From BRHc4a sp049325055 (GTDB taxonomy: Bacteria; Bacillota; Desulfotomaculia; Desulfotomaculales; Desulfocucumaceae): a DNA stretch of 21,083 nt. Of the stretch, positions 14,358 through 21,083 are shown piece by piece (the first letter of the stretch is position 1; every line of letters starts with the position of its first letter). The stretch covers positions 1 to 21,083 of the forward strand of contig JBMOPB010000130.1 in the NCBI GenBank assembly GCA_049325055.1. The letters run 5' to 3'. The notes under the pieces are model-generated. The model saw only the letters and a list, made by a program, of their open reading frames with translations. It did no database searches and had not been told where the DNA came from. The position numbers were made by a program, and so were the translations under genes.

Positions 14358-14687
14358 TTAGCCGTGTATCAGTGAGGGCAGGCAGCCTGTACAGACCCAG
14401 AGGCTCTCTCCCCTATGGCGAAAGGGCAGGAGTGCCTTTCTTTCACCGTCTTGCCCGCATCTGAAGCAGCTGGTGCCGGCTTTTTTGGCAGCAGCCGGCT
14501 TATTCTCTTTTGCCGGGGATCCCGTGCCCAGGGCGGGGCAGTTCGTGTGGCAGGATACACCCGGGCTGCAGGCAGTGCTGCCTTCGTTGTTGGACAGGTC
14601 AATCCCTTTTGCCCTGAAACCTATACATTGTCCGCAACTGTCAAGAAGTTCGTGTTTCCACTTCAAGTAGCGCTCTTTTTTAGTCAT
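14358..14687 (-). CDS. Nine-cysteine protein with C-terminal zinc-ribbon-like motif
   Basis: The 109-residue product has Cys at 18, 21, 40, 46, 50, 74, 77, 99 and 102. The C-terminal set CFRCG (74, 77) and CTGC (99, 102) looks like a zinc ribbon. The N-terminal set is C-x2-C followed by C-x5-C-x3-C and could hold a second metal or an iron-sulfur cluster. A Pro/Ala/Lys-rich linker (about 57-71) separates them. GGGAGGT seven bases before the ATG supports the start. It lies 121 bases downstream of the sulfite reductase gene. A Crp/Fnr-like palindrome stands in that gap, about 100 bases before its start. An electron-transfer or metal-handling partner of the reductase is possible; I recognise no family. 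Confidence 0.78.
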   Translation of the reverse strand: MTKKERYLKWKHELLDSCGQCIGFRAKGIDLSNNEGSTACSPGVSCHTNCPALGTGSPAKENKPAAAKKAGTSCFRCGQDGERKALLPFRHRGESLWVCTGCLPSLIHG

Positions 14688-14785
14688 GGCTCATACCTCC
14701 CGGCATTTTGGTAATCTGTGGTGTTCCTGACTTAATGATACCAGGGAGTCTGCCGGGAAGTTATGAGGCATGATACAAAACAGGT

Positions 14786-14799
14786 GTGATATTTATCAT
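14786..14799. promoter_or_regulatory. Crp/Fnr-like palindrome upstream of the nine-cysteine protein gene
   Basis: GTGAT-ATTT-ATCAT carries the TGAT-N4-ATCA core seen also at 8246 and 12420. It lies in the 121-base gap after the sulfite reductase stop, about 100 bases before the cysteine-rich gene, where a promoter for the last two genes of the cluster would be expected. Confidence 0.4.
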
Positions 14800-14808
14800 A
14801 AAAGGGTG

Positions 14809-15465
14809 TTATTCAAGTACGGCTTTTTTAAACTCCTCAAATCCTATCCTGTCGATGAACCTTGACGTCCTCTCCTTGGGCTTGGCGTTGGTGATGTAAT
14901 AGTCGAAGCACTTTTGGGCAAGATCGACCACCTGGTCATCATTTAGACCCTCTGCCAGAACATTCCCAATCCTGGGCCTGCCCCCGGAATTACCGCCAAA
15001 TACAACAGTCCAGCCGGTTTTTTTGCCGAAGGCTCCGAAATCCCTGAGATAGGACTCGCCACAGTTGTTGGGACAGCCGGAAATACCGAACTTGACCTTG
15101 GCGGGAGTGTCCTTCCCCACGAACATTTTTTCCAGCTTTGCCCCAAGTCCCAGGGAGTCCTGCATGCCAAACCTGCAGACAGCGGTGCCGGGACAGGCCT
15201 GCACGTAGTGTACGCAAAGCTCCACCGCCGGCCCCACGTCCAGCCCTAGATCATTCCAGACTTCCTCAACTATTTCGGGTTTCATTCCCACCAGGGCGAA
15301 ACGCTGGCCCGATGTTATTTTAATAATAGGAATCTCATATTTTTTGCAGACCCGTGCGATATTATCAAGAATCTCCGGGGTTACGAGCCCCATAGGGGTT
15401 CTGGGCACTATAGCGTATGTAACCTTATCTCTCTGGATAAAAGCCCCTTTTGGCGTATCAGACAT
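14809..15465 (-). CDS. Small siroheme/[4Fe-4S] sulfite reductase, assimilatory-like low-molecular-weight type
   Basis: The 218-residue product has the ferredoxin-like NIR_SIR half domain (about 5-70), including TSGQRFALVG. The siroheme-[4Fe-4S] site is complete: ACPGTAVC (Cys91, Cys97) and GCPNNC (Cys131, Cys135), that is C-x5-C then C-x3-C. This single-repeat size matches the small assimilatory-type sulfite reductase of Desulfovibrio vulgaris (about 220 residues), not the two-subunit dissimilatory DsrAB. It could reduce sulfite, or another oxyanion such as nitrite, in the cytoplasm; no reductase partner domain is attached. A GTG at 15474 adds three residues, but AAGGAG eight bases before ATG 15465 favours the ATG. 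It heads the cluster with the nine-cysteine protein and the P-loop ATPase. Confidence 0.92.
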   Translation of the reverse strand: MSDTPKGAFIQRDKVTYAIVPRTPMGLVTPEILDNIARVCKKYEIPIIKITSGQRFALVGMKPEIVEEVWNDLGLDVGPAVELCVHYVQACPGTAVCRFGMQDSLGLGAKLEKMFVGKDTPAKVKFGISGCPNNCGESYLRDFGAFGKKTGWTVVFGGNSGGRPRIGNVLAEGLNDDQVVDLAQKCFDYYITNAKPKERTSRFIDRIGFEEFKKAVLE

Positions 15466-15752
15466 TATTTCCACTCCTTTTTATGTAATATCAGAAAAAT
15501 AAATTCTTGATATAATCCCATTTTCCTGTATTGACGGATTATGTTTTTTTATGCTTATTTCCCTGGCGGGGGCGATCCTTAGGCATTGTTCTCCTAACCG
15601 TGATGGCGGCCCAGGAGATAGTTGGCAGAGCGGCAATAAAGAAAAAAATTCCCCCAAAAATACCGTCAACTGGATCGAAATGAGTATTATTATAGCGATA
15701 TTCATGCTATTATGTCTTATATAGGTAGATAGTTAGCGGGGTGCAATTTATT
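15466..15752. other. Divergent intergenic region, no gene seen
   Basis: This AT-rich gap separates the minus-strand sulfite reductase from the plus-strand zinc-ribbon-like gene. It contains TATAAT at 15511-15516 and TTGACG at 15531-15536, but not at standard spacing to each other. ATAGC-N9-GCTAT near 15693-15711 is a small inverted repeat close to the plus-strand gene. No RNA gene is recognised. Confidence 0.5.
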
Positions 15753-16163
15753 ATGCAGACAGGCGCCGGAATCAAAACCGCCGGGGATTGGGAGAGGATT
15801 GCCGACAGCCTAGAAACATGGACCTGTGGTTGTACCGTTATCGGAAGTGTTTCCACTGTACACGCAAAGTGCACAAGTTGCGGCGGAACTTTTAAAAGAG
15901 TTTCCAAGAAAAAGGTGCCGGGACAGAAAAAAGGCAAGGTCGAAAATCTGAAAATGGAACTTGTAGGTAAAACTCAGACACTGTTTATGGATTTTGATAT
16001 TGAAGAAAAGTCCCCTTGCCAGCGCTGTGATAATGCCGGGGAGGTAAAGGTATTCACCCAGGAGTGGGACAGGATCAAGAGTCACACAGCCCCCTGTCCC
16101 CTGTGCTGTTCCCAGGAATGGCTTGACTGGTCGGCGGGAAAAAGAATACTGGGGGAAAAGTAA
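15753..16163 (+). CDS. Cysteine-rich zinc-ribbon-like protein of unknown function
   Basis: With ATG 15753 the product is 136 residues; a GTG at 15741 would add four, but it has no Shine-Dalgarno sequence, while GGGG stands about ten bases before the ATG. Two cysteine groups are seen: WTCGCTV and KCTSC (Cys25, 27, 40, 43), then PCQRC and PCPLCC (Cys89, 92, 115, 118, 119). Each group could hold one zinc ion. Between them is a lysine-rich basic stretch (about 49-67). Such layouts are common in nucleic-acid-binding or scaffold proteins, but no family is recognised. It stands alone, ending at the terminator at 16180-16203. Confidence 0.72.
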   Translation: MQTGAGIKTAGDWERIADSLETWTCGCTVIGSVSTVHAKCTSCGGTFKRVSKKKVPGQKKGKVENLKMELVGKTQTLFMDFDIEEKSPCQRCDNAGEVKVFTQEWDRIKSHTAPCPLCCSQEWLDWSAGKRILGEK

Positions 16164-16179
16164 TAACAACGAAGAGTTT

Positions 16180-16203
16180 TGCCGGCGCTAATGCCGGCAT
16201 TTT
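16180..16203 (+). terminator. Intrinsic terminator after the zinc-ribbon-like gene
   Basis: TGCCGGC and GCCGGCA pair over seven bases around loop GCTAAT, and TTTTG follows. It begins 17 bases after the stop codon. Confidence 0.7.
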
Positions 16204-16275
16204 GTTGACTGCCTCTTGGAGCCGGTTCATTAAATTCGGTCTGTAAGGTGATGATTTGCATTTTACTGCAAGGGT

Positions 16276-16841
16276 ATTGATTTCACGGACCCTGTCGGTC
16301 TTGTGGAAGATCTTCTTAACATCGGCATTGCCCTGTCCGCGGAGAAGGACCACAACCGACTGTTGGAAATGATACTTACCGGGGCCCGCAAGATTACCAA
16401 CGCCGACGCAGGCACCACCCTGTATCTTTGCGAAAAAGACGGGCTGGTATTTAAAATACTCCAGAACAGGACCATGAACACATATTTGGGGGGTAATGGA
16501 GAGCCCATCGACATTCCCCCGGTCAAGCTGGCGAAAGAGTATGTCTCGGCCTACGTTGCGCTGACCGGAAAGTCGGTGAACATCCCCGATGTATATAACG
16601 CCGAGGGTTTTGATTTTACCGGCCCCCGGCATTATGACAAGATGACAGGCTACCGGACAAAGTCCATGCTGGTGGTTTCCATGTTTTCGACGCGCTTACG
16701 GCCGATGACCGCCCGTACAAGAGAGACATGCCGGTGGAAGGAGCCCTGCGTATACTTGGTTTTATGGTGGAAGACGGAAAACTGGACCCCCATTTATTCA
16801 GACTCTTCAAAGAAAGCCGGGCATGGGAGAAGGTAAATTAA
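16276..16841 (+). pseudogene. GAF / HD-GYP c-di-GMP phosphodiesterase remnant with internal deletion and frameshift
   Basis: The first frame reads an N-terminal GAF domain: LLNIGIALSAEKDHNRLLEM, ADAGTTLYLCE, SAYVALTGKSVNIPDVY and GYRTKSMLVVSM. At about 16683 it breaks off and runs into nonsense. From the same point another frame (GTT at 16683) reads VFDALTADDRPYKRDMPVEG and then GKLDPHLFRLFKES to the stop at 16839-16841. That is the C-terminal tail of an HD-GYP domain, normally about 130-150 residues further on. The HD and GYP catalytic residues are therefore missing, and the two ends are joined out of frame. Upstream, homologous-looking codons DFTDPVG begin after an ATT at 16276 rather than ATG, so the start may be lost too; the first usable start is GTG 16303. 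The parent would have been a c-di-GMP phosphodiesterase. The gene is very likely inactive. Confidence 0.85.
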
Positions 16842-16848
16842 TTTAGAG

Positions 16849-16883
16849 AAAACCCACGTATCCTATGTGGGTTTTTATTTTTT
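16849..16883 (+). terminator. Intrinsic terminator after the HD-GYP remnant
   Basis: AAAACCCAC and GTGGGTTTT form a nine-bp stem around a nine-base loop, and TATTTTTTTT follows. It lies eight bases after the stop of the remnant, suggesting the original 3' end is intact. Confidence 0.88.
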
Positions 16884-16976
16884 TTAAACTTTTTTTGATA
16901 TTGCTTTTGTTTTTGTGGAAAGCTATTTTGAAACTGTAAGTTGGGAAAATATTTTCTGACTGGGGGCATGGGACGG

Positions 16977-17288
16977 ATGAACGACCTGAAGACGCTGGGG
17001 GTGAAGGTTCGGGAAGCCAGGGAAATCCGGAGCAGAAGAAGCGGCAGGGAGTTTACCCAGAAGATGCTGGCCGCAAAAATAGGAGAAACCATCAAGTGGG
17101 TTAGGAAACTGGAAAAGGGAGAATTTTACCCGGACTGGGACTCCCTTGTTCTCCTTGCCGATACCTGCGGTGTGGATGTTTCTTTTCTGCTGGGGGAGGA
17201 GATGGACCGGCTGGGCTATCAGGATGCCGTTTCTGGCGGGCAGGTGACCAGGACCATTGATGAAGAGGAACAGGGAAGGCACCGATAA
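16977..17288 (+). CDS. XRE-family helix-turn-helix regulator
   Basis: The 103-residue product carries a Cro/C1-type DNA-binding domain (about 9-64): LGVKVREAREIR, then FTQKMLAAKIGETIKWVRKL with EKGEFYPDWDSLVLLAD as the closing helices. A conserved CGVDVSFLLGE follows. The usual Gln in the recognition region is present as TQKMLA, and the protein ends in an acidic tail (about 86-103). The frame opens earlier (TTG 16941, ATG 16968), but ATG 16977 gives the family N-terminus and has GGGGG about ten bases upstream. It is a single gene between two terminator-like hairpins. The target is unknown; a small stand-alone regulator like this may control itself or nearby genes. Confidence 0.88.
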   Translation: MNDLKTLGVKVREAREIRSRRSGREFTQKMLAAKIGETIKWVRKLEKGEFYPDWDSLVLLADTCGVDVSFLLGEEMDRLGYQDAVSGGQVTRTIDEEEQGRHR

Positions 17289-17340
17289 ATGTTTTTAAAG
17301 AGGCTTTGATTTATTTTCAAGTAAATGTACCGGAAGAAAC

Positions 17341-17370
17341 AATAGGCCGCTCTTGGTTAGCCGGCCTATT
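17341..17370. terminator. Hairpin terminator after the XRE regulator gene
   Basis: AATAGGCCG and CGGCCTATT form a perfect nine-bp stem with a 12-base loop. TTGACTGTTTTT follows on the plus strand, a moderate T-run. It lies about 50 bases after the XRE gene. Confidence 0.65.
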
Positions 17371-17458
17371 TTGACTGTTTTTAAAGATTTGCGCTATTTA
17401 TATATTACTGGAAAAAATATATAATAGCCGTAATAACTTTTATATCGGAGTGATTTTT

Positions 17459-17851
17459 TTGCATACAAGACCGATGGTTCTGGTGCAGCCGCCGGTAAAC
17501 GGCAGCGATGAATCCGAAGGAGCGGTAATAACCGTTATTGCGGTCTATAGCGGGGAAGCTCCTATTTCAGTAACGACCCAAAGGGTTTTTGACGGTGAAT
17601 CAAGGTTTAGCTTTCCCTCGGAAATCACCCAGGGGGCCACTAAGACAAGGGTTGTTTACAGCTATACTCAGGACCAGTGGAGGGAACTTTTGGAAACCTG
17701 TACCATGCCAGTTGCCCAGGGGGGAATAAAACAGGTAATGATACCTCTGTTGAAATATTTCCAGGAGGTATATCCGGGCCGTTTTGGTGATATACATTAT
17801 GACGATGGTTTCGATCCGGAAAACTATGCCGAGATCGTGAGATTAAAATAA
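17459..17851 (+). CDS. Protein of unknown function
   Basis: The preferred start is TTG 17459, giving MHTRPMVLVQPP and 130 residues, because CGGAG lies eight bases upstream; a GTG at 17450 overlaps that ribosome binding site. A TATAAT at 17420-17425 is a fair -10 element about 30 bases upstream, without a good -35. The product is acidic and soluble. The first 60 residues alternate as beta strands (for example AVITVIAVYSGEAPISVTT), and the last 60 look helical (QWRELLETC, LLKYFQEVYPG). There are no cysteine pairs, nucleotide-binding loops or membrane segments. It converges on the next gene with only 22 bases between, and no terminator is seen there. I do not recognise a family. Confidence 0.72.
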   Translation: MHTRPMVLVQPPVNGSDESEGAVITVIAVYSGEAPISVTTQRVFDGESRFSFPSEITQGATKTRVVYSYTQDQWRELLETCTMPVAQGGIKQVMIPLLKYFQEVYPGRFGDIHYDDGFDPENYAEIVRLK

Positions 17852-17873
17852 CTGTTACGGCTTAACAATACTG

Positions 17874-18674
17874 TTAATTGTATTCCAGTTCCAGCATATA
17901 CCCCTCAAGGTATTCGGCGCAGTTCCAAAGATAAATCACTTCCATGGGGGGGAACTTGTACTTGGGCTTGGTGGCCGGGCTGGCGATGATCTCCTTTAGC
18001 TCGTTGAAAAATTCCACTGCAGGGTATTTTGATATCTGGGTAAAATGGGCCAGGTCCTTGTTGGTCTTACTGTTTAAGAGACAATAGACCTTCATGGCCT
18101 CTATCATGTCATGGTGCACCTTGCGTATCCAGTTTTTAGCTTCGTCAAGCCTGTCTGACTGCATGCAGAGTTTGGAAGCTGTCACCGCTATAAGCATTAG
18201 TATCTTGATAAAGGGAAAACTCTGCAGGTCTTTGGGCCTGTCGAGGTCTTTGAGATACTTTGAAAAAATGTCGTGATACCTTGTATAAAGTTTGGACATG
18301 CTTTCAGTGACCCGATCCAGATCCTCGGAGGTAAGGCTCCTTATATGAATGGAGTCAATGGCCCCGGTGATTATTGCCAGGTCTTCCGGGTTAATCTGTA
18401 TATTCTGGCTGTCAAGCTCCTTTTCAAGGTGTTCCAGTTGTTTTCTTATCTGGCCGGAGGTGAGGTATTTAAGAGTGCTGTCCATTATTTCAGGTATGGA
18501 AACACTCATGCTGGTACCTTCTCTTTCTTCGTTCAATCTGTCAACCAAAAGGTAGGCAATCCTGCCCGTCGCCTTTTCCTTTATTACTCCTCCCAACCTT
18601 ACATATTCTCCGGAAAAAAGTCTCTGGCGTATCTGTGGGGGTACGGAGAAGATGGTTTTGTTCAGGCTTAACAC
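17874..18674 (-). CDS. Mostly helical cytoplasmic protein of unknown function
   Basis: The preferred start GTG 18674 gives 266 residues (MLSLNKTIFSV), with GGGAGG nine bases upstream. A TTG at 18683 in the same frame abuts that site and is unlikely. Residues about 20-50 read as a short beta segment (GEYVRLGGVIKEKATGRIAYLL). The remainder is charged and helical, with a likely coiled coil around 75-95 (IRKQLEHLEKELDSQ) and a hydrophobic helix around 154-168 (FIKILMLIAVTASKL). There is no recognised domain. A clear promoter (18711-18740) lies just upstream, so it is a single-gene unit with a short leader. Phage or plasmid origin is not indicated. Confidence 0.78.
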   Translation of the reverse strand: MLSLNKTIFSVPPQIRQRLFSGEYVRLGGVIKEKATGRIAYLLVDRLNEEREGTSMSVSIPEIMDSTLKYLTSGQIRKQLEHLEKELDSQNIQINPEDLAIITGAIDSIHIRSLTSEDLDRVTESMSKLYTRYHDIFSKYLKDLDRPKDLQSFPFIKILMLIAVTASKLCMQSDRLDEAKNWIRKVHHDMIEAMKVYCLLNSKTNKDLAHFTQISKYPAVEFFNELKEIIASPATKPKYKFPPMEVIYLWNCAEYLEGYMLELEYN

Positions 18675-18710
18675 GGATTTCAACCTCCCTGATTGGTTCT
18701 CGCCGGGGGA

Positions 18711-18740
18711 ATTATACTATACTTTTTATGGTTGATGCAA
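18711..18740 (-). promoter_or_regulatory. SigA-type promoter of the helical protein gene
   Basis: On the minus strand TTGCAT (18740-18735) and TATAAT (18716-18711) are 18 bases apart. The expected start near 18704 leaves only about 15 bases before the GGGAGG site. Confidence 0.65.
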
Positions 18741-18860
18741 AGCATTTTTTAATTTAACTTTACATGACTTTATGAACATACGCAATTAAAAATATTAAAA
18801 TGTTTTTAGAGGATATGGTTTCTTTCGCAACGAATTGAACAATGTGGAGTTGTTTTTATA

Positions 18861-19472
18861 ATGATTATCGGACTCACTGGAAATATAGGAAGCGGGAAAA
18901 GCACAGTTTCAAGCAGGCTGGCAGAGCTTGGGGCCGAGGTTATCGACACCGACCAGGTTTCAAGGGATGTAGTTGCCCAAGGCACCGGGGGCCTTAAAAA
19001 GATAGTCGGCGAATTCGGCCCCGGGGTGCTGAATGAAAAAGGAGAGCTGGACCGGGCCAAGATGGCGTCTATTGTTTTTGAAAACCCCGGGGCCCGAAAA
19101 AAGCTCGAGTCCATCATACACCCCGAGGTCATCAGGGTGGTGGACCGGCGGATAGACGAATACCGCCGGGGGAGGGGGGGCGCCCCTGTTCTGGTGGTGG
19201 AGGTGCCGCTACTGCTAGAGTCAGGCATGGATAAGATGATGGACGAGATATGGGTTGTAAAAGTGGACCGGGAGGTCCAGGTGGCGAGGGTTATGGCCAG
19301 AAGCGGCCTTTCCCGTGAGGACGTGTTAAAGCGTATAAATGCCCAGATGAGCCAGGAGGAAAAATGTAAATTTGCAGACAGGATAATAGACAACAGCGGC
19401 CTCCTGGAGGACACCATCAGGCAGATTGACGCCATATGGATCGAAATAACCTCAAAAAAAGTAAACGACTAA
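18861..19472 (+). CDS. coaE: Dephospho-CoA kinase
   Basis: CoaE phosphorylates the 3'-hydroxyl of dephospho-CoA with ATP, the last step of coenzyme A synthesis in the cytoplasm. The 203-residue product has the usual length and all marks: P-loop LTGNIGSGKST (5-15), IDTDQVSRDVV, HPEVIRVVDRRI in the CoA-binding helix, PLLLESGMD, and RINAQMSQEEK in the lid region. The start ATG 18861 gives the standard MIIGLTG; GGAG lies about 12 bases upstream, rather far. It is the first gene of a tight plus-strand set with a lytic transglycosylase 21 bases downstream, an order I associate with Peptococcaceae. Confidence 0.96.
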   Translation: MIIGLTGNIGSGKSTVSSRLAELGAEVIDTDQVSRDVVAQGTGGLKKIVGEFGPGVLNEKGELDRAKMASIVFENPGARKKLESIIHPEVIRVVDRRIDEYRRGRGGAPVLVVEVPLLLESGMDKMMDEIWVVKVDREVQVARVMARSGLSREDVLKRINAQMSQEEKCKFADRIIDNSGLLEDTIRQIDAIWIEITSKKVND

Positions 19473-19493
19473 AAGCCTTTTTCCGCGGAGTGA

Positions 19494-20090
19494 GTGATTG
19501 TATTGTTTTACAGCAGGAAAAAAAGGAGATACAGATTGTCAAGGATTTTATTCCTGGCTGTGCTGGTACTCCTTATAATAAATGCCGGAAATATCGGCAG
19601 GTTCTTTATGCCAATTCCCTACCGGGATACAATTTTCAGGGAGGCGGCCAATTCGGGCATAGACGGGTATTTACTGGCGGCAATGGTAAAAACCGAAAGC
19701 AATTTCAATCCCGGGGCGGTTTCAGTCAAGGGAGCCCGGGGGCTGATGCAGATAATGCCGGAAACGGGCAGGTGGGTGGCAGGTCAGAGGGGCATACCAA
19801 ATTACAGCCCGGAACTGCTGTTTAATCCCGAATTTAATGTAAAGATTGGCGCTTTGTATGTGGCTGATCTTTACAAGGAATACAACGGCGATACGGTATT
19901 GGTCCTGGCGGCTTATAACGCCGGCCGGGGCAATGTAAAAAAATGGATAGAGGAAAATTACTGGACCGGGAAGCGCGGCAGCTTAGACCAGATACCCTTT
20001 CCCGAGACCCGTCAGTTTATACGAAAAGTACTGTTTTACCAGCAGGCGTATAGTTATCTGTACAATATGGATACCGCAGGGGAAAAATAA
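19494..20090 (+). CDS. Membrane-anchored lytic transglycosylase (SLT domain)
   Basis: The enzyme cleaves the MurNAc-GlcNAc bond of peptidoglycan and forms 1,6-anhydro-MurNAc ends. The 198-residue product has a basic start (SRKKRRYRLSR), one membrane helix (about 17-32) and an SLT domain (about 42-185). Glu68 in MVKTESNFNP is the catalytic acid. ARGLMQIMPETG, FNPEFNVKIGA-type and LAAYNAGRGNV are the conserved substrate-groove motifs. It resembles the short SLT enzymes of Firmicutes such as YjbJ. The start is uncertain: GTG 19494 is only three bases after CGGAG, while TTG 19503, three codons later, is about 12 bases away. It is anchored in the membrane and faces the wall. Confidence 0.92.
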   Translation: MIVLFYSRKKRRYRLSRILFLAVLVLLIINAGNIGRFFMPIPYRDTIFREAANSGIDGYLLAAMVKTESNFNPGAVSVKGARGLMQIMPETGRWVAGQRGIPNYSPELLFNPEFNVKIGALYVADLYKEYNGDTVLVLAAYNAGRGNVKKWIEENYWTGKRGSLDQIPFPETRQFIRKVLFYQQAYSYLYNMDTAGEK

Positions 20091-20117
20091 TAAATTCCTG
20101 TCGGGCAGGTGTTTTGA

Positions 20118-21059
20118 TTGGAAAACGTGATTAAGGGCGCCTTTTTCGGGGCCGCCGCAGGAGACGCCCTGGGCGGGCCTGTGGAAATGGACGGGGCAGA
20201 CCGTATAAAAGAAAAATACGGGGTTTTGAAGGAGATGCACGGCGGGGGGTGGCTTAATCTCGGGCCGGGGGAATGGACCGATGATACCAGCATGACCCTG
20301 GACGTGGCCAGGGGGATACTTTCTAACCCCCCATTTCCGCTGGAAGAGATAGGGCATAACTTCCTGCGCTGGTTCAAGTCCGGGCCCAGGGACATCGGCA
20401 GGACCACCAAAGAGTCTATACAAAACTACATGAGGCTGGGCAACTGGAGGGAAGCCTCCCGCGCCACCGCCCAGTCCCTGAGCAAGATGGACAGCAACGG
20501 CAGCCTGATGCGGACGCTCCCGGTTACTTTCGGGTACTGGAACGATATGCAAAAAATAGCCAAGTGGTCGGCGGAAATATGCATGATGACCCATTACAGC
20601 CATGAAAGCGCCACCTGCTGCATTTTTTACAACATACTGGTGCGCCTCGCCCCGGAGGGCGGGTCCAGGCGGCAGATGGTCACCCGGGCCCTTGAGCTTA
20701 CCGACAGCTTTTGCAGGGAGATGAAAATATCCCCTCAAAAATTTTTCTGGCACATGATAAAAACTGTTCAGAAAGGCGCTCCCCCAACTCCTCCACGTGG
20801 CAACGCACTGGACACCCTGGCGGCCTCCGTCCAGTCCTTCCTGTGCACGGACAGCTTTGAGGAAGCGCTGGTGGAAGTGGTCAACAGGGGAGAGGACGCC
20901 GACACCGCCGGATGTATAACCGGTGGCCTGGCAGGGACTTATTACGGTTACAGCGCCATTCCCGCACGCTGGCTGGACGCCCTCAAAAGGAAGGACGAAA
21001 TAGAAAGCGTTATAAATGGCTTCGAGTCCTACTGGAGGCAAAAAGGCATAACAGTCTGA
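20118..21059 (+). CDS. ADP-ribosylglycohydrolase family protein (DraG-like)
   Basis: The family removes ADP-ribose from arginine or other groups with a two-Mg2+ site. The 313-residue product shows the family start VIKGAFFGAAAGDALGGPVE, the first metal motif EWTDDTSM (Thr54, Asp55, Asp56), SNGSLMRTLPV (about 126-136), HYSHESATC and the second metal motif GEDADTAGCITGGLAG (Asp260, Asp262, Thr263), so the active site looks complete. No nif genes or DraT are in the window, so a nitrogenase role is not supported; the target is unknown. The start is TTG 20118, weakly preceded by CAGGTG. It lies 27 bases after the transglycosylase stop. The gene is complete; the last 24 bases of the window are intergenic. 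Confidence 0.93.
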   Translation: MENVIKGAFFGAAAGDALGGPVEMDGADRIKEKYGVLKEMHGGGWLNLGPGEWTDDTSMTLDVARGILSNPPFPLEEIGHNFLRWFKSGPRDIGRTTKESIQNYMRLGNWREASRATAQSLSKMDSNGSLMRTLPVTFGYWNDMQKIAKWSAEICMMTHYSHESATCCIFYNILVRLAPEGGSRRQMVTRALELTDSFCREMKISPQKFFWHMIKTVQKGAPPTPPRGNALDTLAASVQSFLCTDSFEEALVEVVNRGEDADTAGCITGGLAGTYYGYSAIPARWLDALKRKDEIESVINGFESYWRQKGITV

Positions 21060-21083
21060 CCGGGTGCGTCAGGTACAAGCCCC

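Noticed and set aside
15481..15705. 74-codon minus-strand frame in the gap upstream of the sulfite reductase
   Set aside because: Low-complexity AT-rich sequence with no ribosome binding site, and it occupies the promoter region of the reductase.
19983..21041. 352-codon minus-strand reading frame opposite the ADP-ribosylglycohydrolase gene
   Set aside because: It is the mirror of a GC-biased real gene; the product is rich in Pro, Gly and His with no motif, while the plus strand has a full enzyme family signature.
20118..21059. Nitrogenase-regulating DraG
   Set aside because: The fold and metal motifs match, but no nif or draT gene is in the window; only the family name is supported.

Overview
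The window looks like chromosomal DNA of an anaerobic, spore-forming Firmicute, most like the Peptococcaceae (Desulfotomaculum/Pelotomaculum type). This is inference from a Spo0E-like phosphatase, a GerMN-domain protein, the Firmicute pair trmK-nif3, a small siroheme sulfite reductase, strong GGAGG ribosome binding sites, and frequent TTG/GTG starts. There is no rRNA, CRISPR array, phage module or intact insertion sequence.

Layout. 1-841 is the 3' part of ilvC. 842-1367 has no credible protein gene. It holds a puzzling RNA-like segment that ends in a perfect T-arm, an acceptor strand and CCA (1116-1143), followed by an intrinsic terminator. 1368-4341 (minus) carries a 52-aa Spo0E-like protein and three envelope proteins of unknown function, one with a PcsB/CwlO-type coiled coil but no hydrolase domain. 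4477-6480 (plus) has a small ORF, trmK and nif3 (yqfO type). 6536-8199 (minus) pairs an amidase carrying three exact 47-residue C-terminal repeats with a LysM-LysM-GerMN protein. Neither has a signal peptide.

8312-12097 (minus) is probably one operon: a protein with a transposase-like N-terminus and an unclear start, an SLC13/DASS permease whose two SNT motifs are degenerate, and an ArsB/NhaD-type permease. A near-consensus promoter (12315-12343) precedes it, then a leader with an intrinsic terminator (12186-12215), so transcription may be attenuated. The operon ends at a hairpin at 8273-8296.

12572-13603 (plus) encodes a stand-alone MetE-core-like methyltransferase. 13667-15465 (minus) is a cluster of a 218-aa assimilatory-type sulfite reductase, a nine-cysteine protein and a P-loop ATPase. 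Crp/Fnr-like palindromes (TGAT-N4-ATCA) lie upstream of the methyltransferase, the cysteine-rich protein and the amidase.

15753-18674 holds small accessory genes: a zinc-ribbon-like protein, a GAF/HD-GYP pseudogene with an internal deletion, an XRE-type regulator and two unknown proteins. 18861-21059 (plus) has coaE, a membrane-anchored lytic transglycosylase and an ADP-ribosylglycohydrolase, close together and probably cotranscribed.

The points most worth following are the CCA-ended RNA, the attenuated transporter operon with its odd first gene, the amidase repeat domain, and the pseudogene. No new defence or mobile system could be supported.
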